From: Lentinus brumalis
Taxonomy: Eukaryota; Basidiomycota; Agaricomycetes; Polyporales; Polyporaceae
Length of the DNA stretch: 48,818 nucleotides
Assembly: GCA_001792895.1 (NCBI GenBank)
Contig: MARA01000085.1
Span: 1-48,818 of the forward strand
Direction: 5' to 3'
The notes under the pieces: model-generated
The model's input: the letters and a program-made list of their open reading frames with translations, nothing else
The model's database searches: none
What the model was told of the DNA's origin: nothing
Shown: piece after piece, positions 45,005 through 48,818 of the stretch
Numbering within the stretch: position 1 is the stretch's first letter
Layout: each line of letters starts with the position of its first letter
Made by a program: the position numbers and the translations under genes

Positions 45005-45909
45005 CTACTCGTCGTCCGTGAACTCAGAAATCGGGTCTCGGAGTCCTCGACGTCTGTAGAGTCTATGTTACAGTAATAATGCCCAACCTCGCGCCAGCCG
45101 CCGTGCTCGTCGTATTCCAGATGTCCGAACTGATTACGCATCTGCGGCCTAGGTCCGCTGCTACCCGACGGCTGAATCTCCGGTTCGACCGTGTCCTCCG
45201 CGTCCTCGATTATCTTTGCGCTCTTCGGGCCCTCGCAGACACGCCGAGGAGCCCGGACGTTGCCTCTCGTCGTACTGGGGCTTCTTGCTGCCCATGTCTC
45301 TGCGGCAGAGGTTCGGGAGGGGAAGAGCCTCGCGGTAGAGCGCAGACGGCGAGATACCGCTGGCGTCCATCCGGGCGACGCGAAGCTGCGCCGAGGTCGC
45401 CTTGGCGAAGTACAGCTTCCCCGCCTGCATGAGCGTAATGAGCTCACGCATCTGGGCGAAGGACGGAGCGCCGCGCTTGCTGAAATCTTGGAACGGGACA
45501 TCAGGCGGCCAGCCAATGAGGATGACAAGATACCGGAGGACGATCTGGTCCCGGAACAGTGTCACCTCCCAGCACATGCGCGCACCCTTGACTCCCGAAG
45601 CGAAGACTAAAATTTAGATTAGATTCACGGCCGTGTATGACCGCAGATCCGGGACTCGGAACTCACCAAGTAACTCCGTAATGAGTTTGCGGACGCTGCC
45701 GCGTGGGTCATCGGGGTCCGCTTTCGAGAGCTTTGCAGCAGACGGCGGAGAGAGCTGGGAGGGATGGGGATAAAGACCAGCACTGGACGCTTCAGCTCAA
45801 AGAGTACAGCATGTGGGTCGAGAGCTGCCTTGTGGCTGGATGAGCGCACGGGCTTAGCGGGCGACTCGGAGTGGAAGAGAAGCCGGCCGCGTGTGGATGT
45901 GCGCGTCAT
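45005..45909 (-). pseudogene. 282-aa gene copy with frameshifts (unit D)
   Basis: Exon 1 45909-45667, exon 2 45606-45005. One base is missing from the G run near 45769 in exon 1. In exon 2 CCTCGTCGTCGT has become CTCTCGTCGT near 45263 (two bases lost), and GGGTCCTCGG has become GGGTCTCGG near 45036. Everything else equals unit A. The deletions sit where the whole unit begins to lose bases, so a consensus error is at least as likely as real gene loss. Confidence 0.6.
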
Positions 45910-46134
45910 GATCGACGACTCTCACCGAACAATTACATGCATCTTTATATCTCATCTACTTCGAGCGTATTGTGCCTTATACCGTCCGCTTTCCTTCCAA
46001 GCATCTATCCAGCTCCTCTTCACATATATAGGCGACACAATTGCACCACGGCTGAGCAGGATATCTTGCGTAGCATTCAAAGCAGCAAATCTCACACGTC
46101 GAGCGGTGTTGTCATCCCGGCAAAGCATTTCAAA

Positions 46135-46352
46135 ATGACCGCACTCCGCGGCGCACTCATATCCAAACTATTGGGGCGACCGGTGAGGTTCTCCGCTTCG
46201 CCGCTATCCCGTTACAGGGCTTTGCATAGCACAGGCTTCGGGTAGCTTATTCCAACAACACTCAGCAGTCCGATGCCGTCGCACCACGGCCTTCATGCCA
46301 AGCAAGAGCCATTGCTATGAAGACATTCAGAGTATGCGCTCGCGACCGTTAA
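46135..46352 (+). CDS. Possible 56-aa protein, two exons (unit D)
   Basis: Same as unit A except for one C lost inside the intron, which does not affect the spliced frame. Confidence 0.28.
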
Positions 46353-46854
46353 TTGCTCTCGAGGTTCTATAGTATTACATCGAGCAAGAGCGTACATACT
46401 CGTAGTCTTCATTTCAAAAGGCTGCGTTATTCAAGTCAACGCTGAGTTCACGTTCTCCCATTCCCAGCCCCGCCCGACCGAGAAACGGCCTGGAGCCAGC
46501 CTGAAACACGAGCCGCTTCGCGAAAGACACATTGTACCAGATGTCCGCAGTGTCCCCGGAGCCGAAACTCAGTTTGTCTCCTAGCCCGTGCCCCAGCCAG
46601 TCCTGCATGCTCTGCTCGTTTTCCGTGGTGTCTTGAATGCCGACTGCATCTCGTCGACGCAGCTGCGAGGTACACTGCCCGGTGGGCAGAGACACAGACC
46701 TGATAGTACGGCATCAGTATGAAATACTTCAAGCGAACACCCGACGCGAAGCGGCACTTACCAGGGTGAGATGACACCACGAAGGCCGCCCCATCCCGTA
46801 GTCCGAGTGCGGGTTCCCACTGCTCGGCAGACACAAAGCGACAGCGCACGGACC

Positions 46855-47360
46855 ATGTCAGACACAGACGCAAACACCGAACACTCACATAAACCGAAAG
46901 ATCCCTCTTCCAATGCGCGTGGGTCACGACGCCGCCTCCGTCCCCGCCTTCTCTCTCCCGTCCTCGCTGTTGCCATCTCCCCCTGCTCGCCGTCGCCGTC
47001 GACTCTCCCGCAGGTACTGCTTCACTCTCAGACCTCGGACCTCACCAGCACGCCTACCTCTATCCCACCATCCCCGGTCTGCGCATGCTCCGTTCTGGAT
47101 CCCTGCCGGAGTCGGTGAGTATCCACGCTCATGCCCTGTTGATAAACGATGACTGACCGTGCCAGACATCCGCAGGGCTTGTGAGCTTCGCATGTTCGTC
47201 GTGCACCATGAACGCGCTCTAGTGCGATCATGGTTGTCTCGGTGAGTGAGCACTGCAACTGTGCACACCGCATACTCGCTGTCGTAGGGCCTCGAAACTG
47301 ACTGTATGCTTGTTGTCAGTAAAAGCTATGTCAGTTGACAGACGTACCTCGTCGTCGTAG
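46855..47360 (+). pseudogene. 90-aa gene copy, premature stop plus one-base loss (unit D)
   Basis: Exon 1 46855-46918 and exon 2 47014-47114 (101 instead of 102 bp, one C lost from a CCCC run), then the same TAG in exon 3 as in A and C. It lies in the low-quality end of the window. Confidence 0.45.
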
Positions 47361-47546
47361 ACGGAAGACTCCCCGACTGCTGAGGTGAGTGTCCCGGCTC
47401 TTGGCCCAATCACCGAACTCGCAGCGCCGGATGCTGACCGAGCCTGACACTTGCAGGGCCTGCAAAATGCGAGAAGCCGGGCATGCTGCTTCGGTTAGTT
47501 GTCTCTCGCTCTTCCACCGCCGCGCTCGCAGGGTGGAGTACTGACC

Positions 47547-47847
47547 ATGTCGGACGTTTCAGGCCCCTGGACTGCAGATAGGACACTTGCAAGTCCCCGC
47601 ACGACGTGCAACAACGTCTCTTTGGTGAGTGCACACCCGCATCTCGAGCTTCCACGTCCTTTCCTCGCATGCTTACCCTCTCATTCTCCAGGCTACCGGC
47701 GTATGCAACCTAGCGTCGACGCACCACGGTAGACACGGCTGTCGCGACTCGAGCGTGTCCCGGGCAGTGTGCTCACGCCCTCCGTCGTCCATCCCAGCGC
47801 GCGAAGACCGCCCTGCTGACCCGGGACCACTCGAGCGTCGCACATAG
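47547..47847 (+). CDS. Predicted 77-aa protein, two exons (unit D)
   Basis: Identical to the unit A model (exons 47547-47624 and 47692-47847); this stretch of D happens to be free of deletions. Confidence 0.33.
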
Positions 47848-48818
47848 AACGTCTCCCGCCCACCCGTGGAACCGAGCATGGGAGGTAAGTACATCCCTCA
47901 GCTGCAACGATAGAGACGTAGTGTCCTGACCCGGGCACCGTCCTCGCCAGAACAACTCCGTGATATGTCTGAGTGTAGACATCGGACCTTTCCCCTCCCA
48001 CAGAGCCAACCCACTCGCGAGTCGGTCGCCGGGCGCTGATGCCGCTGTATTGCATATGGTCAGTGTCCGAGCCTCGCCCGTGTCCTCTCGAGTCTCGACG
48101 AACGCTGACCACACTTGCAGGAATTCACCCTGATCTGCGTCCCGGCTTGCTTCTGAGGTTCCCGCGCAACCGAGTCTTCGATGGCTTTGGTCAGCAGAGT
48201 GAGTGAGCATCCCGCCGCACTGGACGTCTCGGATACTGACTCCAGTGTGTTGTACAGCGTCGTGCTGCGCATCCCGATTCTCCAAGCCGGGCTCATTCGC
48301 GGTTCGGCGGATGTCGCTGCTGACGCGGCACCCTGCAGACACTTTGTTAGTATTTCCGTCCGGCCTTCGATACCTACCAGATGGGACTGGACGCGGCACG
48401 CCCAAGCAGCGCTCGGAGTCGTGCCCGAGCGCGCGTAGTTTAGTTCAGTTCTTCCCTGTGTGAGAGAAGTGAGTAGTACGTGGAGAGCGCAGCTCGGCAC
48501 GTACAGCGGTAGTACCTTGCTCGTGCACGCAGCGTGCGGTAGTAGGCGATGAGGTGCGGCGGCAGATGCACGGGCGGACGTGGTTTCTTCGACTCTTACT
48601 CCTCGTTCTGGACGGCTAGTCGAAGTATCGTAGAGGTGCTGTCCAGGGTATAGTCTCCACGAGCCGATGATGTCCAGACGGGACGTTGTGAGCGGATGCA
48701 CAGGCAGTCGGTGGTCTGGGCTTGATATGTAGGCAGCTTCAAGCTGGTATTCTACGTATACCTGGCGCAGTTGGCGGGCAGGCAACGCGTAAGAAATGCT
48801 ATAATACAGGTTGTTGTG
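47848..48818. other. Gene-poor spacer 2, unit D, cut by window end
   Basis: Equivalent to about 7103-8107 of unit A but with many small deletions. The doubtful 80-aa frame is broken here. Nothing can be annotated with confidence. Confidence 0.4.

Larger units (their letters stand above)
40768..48818. repeat. Tandem macro-repeat unit D (truncated by window end, 8.05 kb)
   Basis: Fourth unit, A/C type, ending in the region equivalent to about 8100 of unit A. It matches A until about 42490 (loss of one CCA from a CCACCACCA run). From about 45036 onward one- to few-base deletions become frequent, and very dense after 47860. All the differences I noted are deletions, which fits a low-coverage contig end better than evolutionary decay. 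Confidence 0.9.

Overview
The window looks like nuclear DNA of a filamentous basidiomycete, probably an agaricomycete. The evidence is the high-GC sequence, many short GT-AG introns (47-97 bp) with CTGAC/CTAAC-like branch sites and pyrimidine-rich acceptors, TATA-type promoters, and a fungal MLKL-like N-terminal helical domain. There is no operon structure, no bacterial-type ribosome binding sites, no rRNA or tRNA genes and no CRISPR.

The whole window is one tandem array of a very large repeat unit. Homologous points fall at 1, 12171, 28603 and 40768, giving units A (1-12170), B (12171-28602), C (28603-40767) and D (40768-48818, cut by the window end). A, C and D are almost identical; where I compared A with C I saw only one-base run-length differences and no substitutions. 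B is a diverged version (14 differences in a 217-bp coding sample, about 6%). It is 4.1 kb longer because a transposon-like element with long inverted termini (about 15223-19331) sits inside it.

Each unit carries the same layout: (1) the 3' half of an MLKL-like domain gene on the + strand; (2) about 2.5 kb without a convincing gene, holding a 320-bp direct repeat and a cluster of hairpins; (3) a 114-aa predicted gene on the - strand; (4) a 282-aa two-exon gene on the - strand, the best conserved frame of the unit; (5) small predicted + strand genes (56, 90 and 77 aa); (6) about 3.7 kb without a convincing gene, holding a 1.38-kb-spaced duplicated segment; (7) a TATA box and the 5' half of the next MLKL-like gene, which runs across the unit junction. 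Every complete MLKL-like gene is therefore a head-to-tail product of two neighbouring units.

The MLKL-like protein has a Ser/Pro/Arg-rich N-terminus and a four-helix-bundle domain and ends without a kinase domain. By analogy with MLKL and HeLo-type bundles it could be a membrane-acting cell-death effector, but this is inference. A 1.4-kb tract covering most of this gene, introns included, is identical in all units although B has diverged elsewhere, which suggests gene conversion. Each complete copy has one frameshift at a mononucleotide run, and unit D accumulates one- to few-base deletions toward the window end, so part of the breakage may be consensus error rather than biology.
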